From: an uncultured Erysipelotrichaceae bacterium
GTDB lineage: Bacteria > Bacillota_I > Bacilli_A > Erysipelotrichales > Erysipelotrichaceae
DNA: 64,000 nucleotides
Reading direction: 5' to 3'
NCBI GenBank assembly: GCA_900315065.1
Contig: OMXQ01000005.1
Coordinates: 1 to 64,000, forward strand
Shown: one piece after another, positions 63,352 through 64,000 of the stretch
Position numbering within the stretch: position 1 is the first letter of the stretch
Layout of the letters: every line of letters begins with the position of its first letter
Translations under genes and position numbers: made by a program
Notes under the pieces: model-generated
Database searches by the model: none
Told to the model about the DNA's origin: nothing
What the model saw: the letters and a program-made list of their open reading frames with translations, nothing else

Positions 63352-63867
63352 CTAACGGTTTGTAATGACCTTGCCCAGGAATTGTTTTTCCACAAATGGG
63401 CCGAAGGATCTGGAGTCCGTTGAGTTTTCCCTATTGTCGCCAAGGACGAAGAATTGGCCTTGTTCAAGTTTCAGAGGATATTTGATGTCTTCTGCTTCTT
63501 CCGTGGTTTTTCCCTGTGCCTGGGCAAATTCTCTGACTTGTCCATTGACATACAACTGGCCGTCTCTGACTTCCACGGTTTCACCAGGGATTGCGGCAAT
63601 GCGCTTGATGAAGTGTTCCCCGTCAGGCAGGTTGATGACAACGACATCGCCCGGTTTGTATTGGGAAACTGCCCGGTTGTAATAAACGGCTTCCCCATTG
63701 TGAAAAGCTGGTGACATGGAGTCGCCGCTGACATGGGCTACGCCGATGATTCTGGTAAAGAGAATAATGACAAGAATCAGGACGATAAAGATGTTTTCGA
63801 TGAGCAGCATGGCTTCCGAAGAAGGCAGGTCATATCTGGCATTTTTCTTTTTCTTCAATAAAGTCAT
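63352..63867 (-). CDS. lepB: Signal peptidase I
   Basis: 171 residues. One membrane helix (about 23-43), catalytic Ser50 in VSGDSMSPAF, Lys88 in FIKRIAAIPGE, and VLGDNRENSTDSRSFG near the end, so a complete, active enzyme of the Bacillus SipS type. It cuts Sec signal peptides. It is first in the pilus operon, 59 nt before the GGDEF-like gene. It contrasts with the inactive SipA-like homologue at 16876. Might process pilus-operon proteins, whose members lack type IV prepilin sites (inference). Confidence 0.93.
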   Translation of the reverse strand: MTLLKKKKNARYDLPSSEAMLLIENIFIVLILVIILFTRIIGVAHVSGDSMSPAFHNGEAVYYNRAVSQYKPGDVVVINLPDGEHFIKRIAAIPGETVEVRDGQLYVNGQVREFAQAQGKTTEEAEDIKYPLKLEQGQFFVLGDNRENSTDSRSFGPFVEKQFLGKVITNR

Positions 63868-63973
63868 GGGTCAGTCTCTTGTTCTTATTATAGCAAAAGT
63901 CTTTCTGAATATTAGGAAAAATCAGTGGTGATAATTTCTGAATATGTTTAAAATAATAAATGAGAGAAAGTTT

Positions 63974-64000
63974 ATGAACATGGAAAATAATAACAGGGTG
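63974..64000 (+). CDS. Possible start of a gene cut by the window end
   Basis: An ATG at 63974 with GAGAAAG upstream opens a frame (M-N-M-E-N-N-N-R-V) that runs off the window. Too short to identify. Confidence 0.3.

Overview
The window looks like the chromosome of a gut-type, low-to-moderate-GC Bacillota, most likely an Erysipelotrichia relative. This is inferred from the gene families, strong AGGAGG ribosome sites, A/T-rich promoters, a HrcA-type CIRCE box and the tmRNA tag; no 16S gene is present to confirm it. Two base and codon styles are visible. The host style uses AAG, GAA, CTG and GCA heavily. The other, from about 14.9 to 38.2 kb, is rich in GCG, CGG, GAC and CGC and reads like Ruminococcus/Oscillospiraceae DNA.

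Layout. 0-4 kb: glycogen synthesis (glgC, glgD, glgA). 4.1-7.6 kb: lower glycolysis (pgk, tpiA, eno; no gapA or pgm here). 7.6-11.3 kb: a PadR/HAAS-DUF4097 pair, an ATPase_2/DUF234 protein and a thioredoxin-fold lipoprotein. 11.3-14.8 kb: secG, rnr, smpB and ssrA (tmRNA), an export and trans-translation/RNA-decay group. 14.9-38.2 kb: an apparently integrated mobilizable element. Its cargo is a pilus locus resembling the streptococcal FCT type: two class B sortases, a SipA-like signal-peptidase homologue lacking both catalytic residues, pilins ending in IPTG or RPQTG motifs, and a large VPTG adhesin broken by two frameshifts. The element also carries a PAP2 gene split by a 156-bp MITE, a two-gene unit encoding a DxDGD double-psi-barrel RNA polymerase of the cellular-RdRP/YonO type plus an unknown partner, a ParM/RHH pair, a candidate oriT, MobC, a relaxase, ParB and a large serine recombinase.

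38.3-56.9 kb returns to host style: GNAT, HAD phosphatase, a phasin-like/AarF pair, a hydroxyacid dehydrogenase, a broken beta-lactamase-fold gene, DUF308, CapA, lgt-rpiB, an old-yellow-enzyme/CoA-transferase pair, ftsH under a CIRCE box, a cytidylate-kinase-like protein, an aldo/keto reductase and a VanY-type peptidase. 57-63.9 kb on the minus strand is one tight ten-gene type IV pilus-like operon: signal peptidase I, degenerate GGDEF, unknown membrane protein, transglutaminase lipoprotein, GspF/PilC, four small membrane or pilin-like proteins and a PilT-type ATPase.

The two most unusual objects are (1) an approximately 470-nt transcription unit at 40.02-40.53 kb made of twelve tandem hairpins at a ~39-nt pitch. 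Stem sequences differ but stay paired, joined by near-identical GATATATA-type linkers, with a good promoter in front and a terminator as the last hairpin. (2) The element-borne RdRP/YonO-like RNA polymerase, translationally coupled to an unknown 280-residue protein and facing the mobilization operon across overlapping promoters. All function calls come from reading the sequence; no database search was run.
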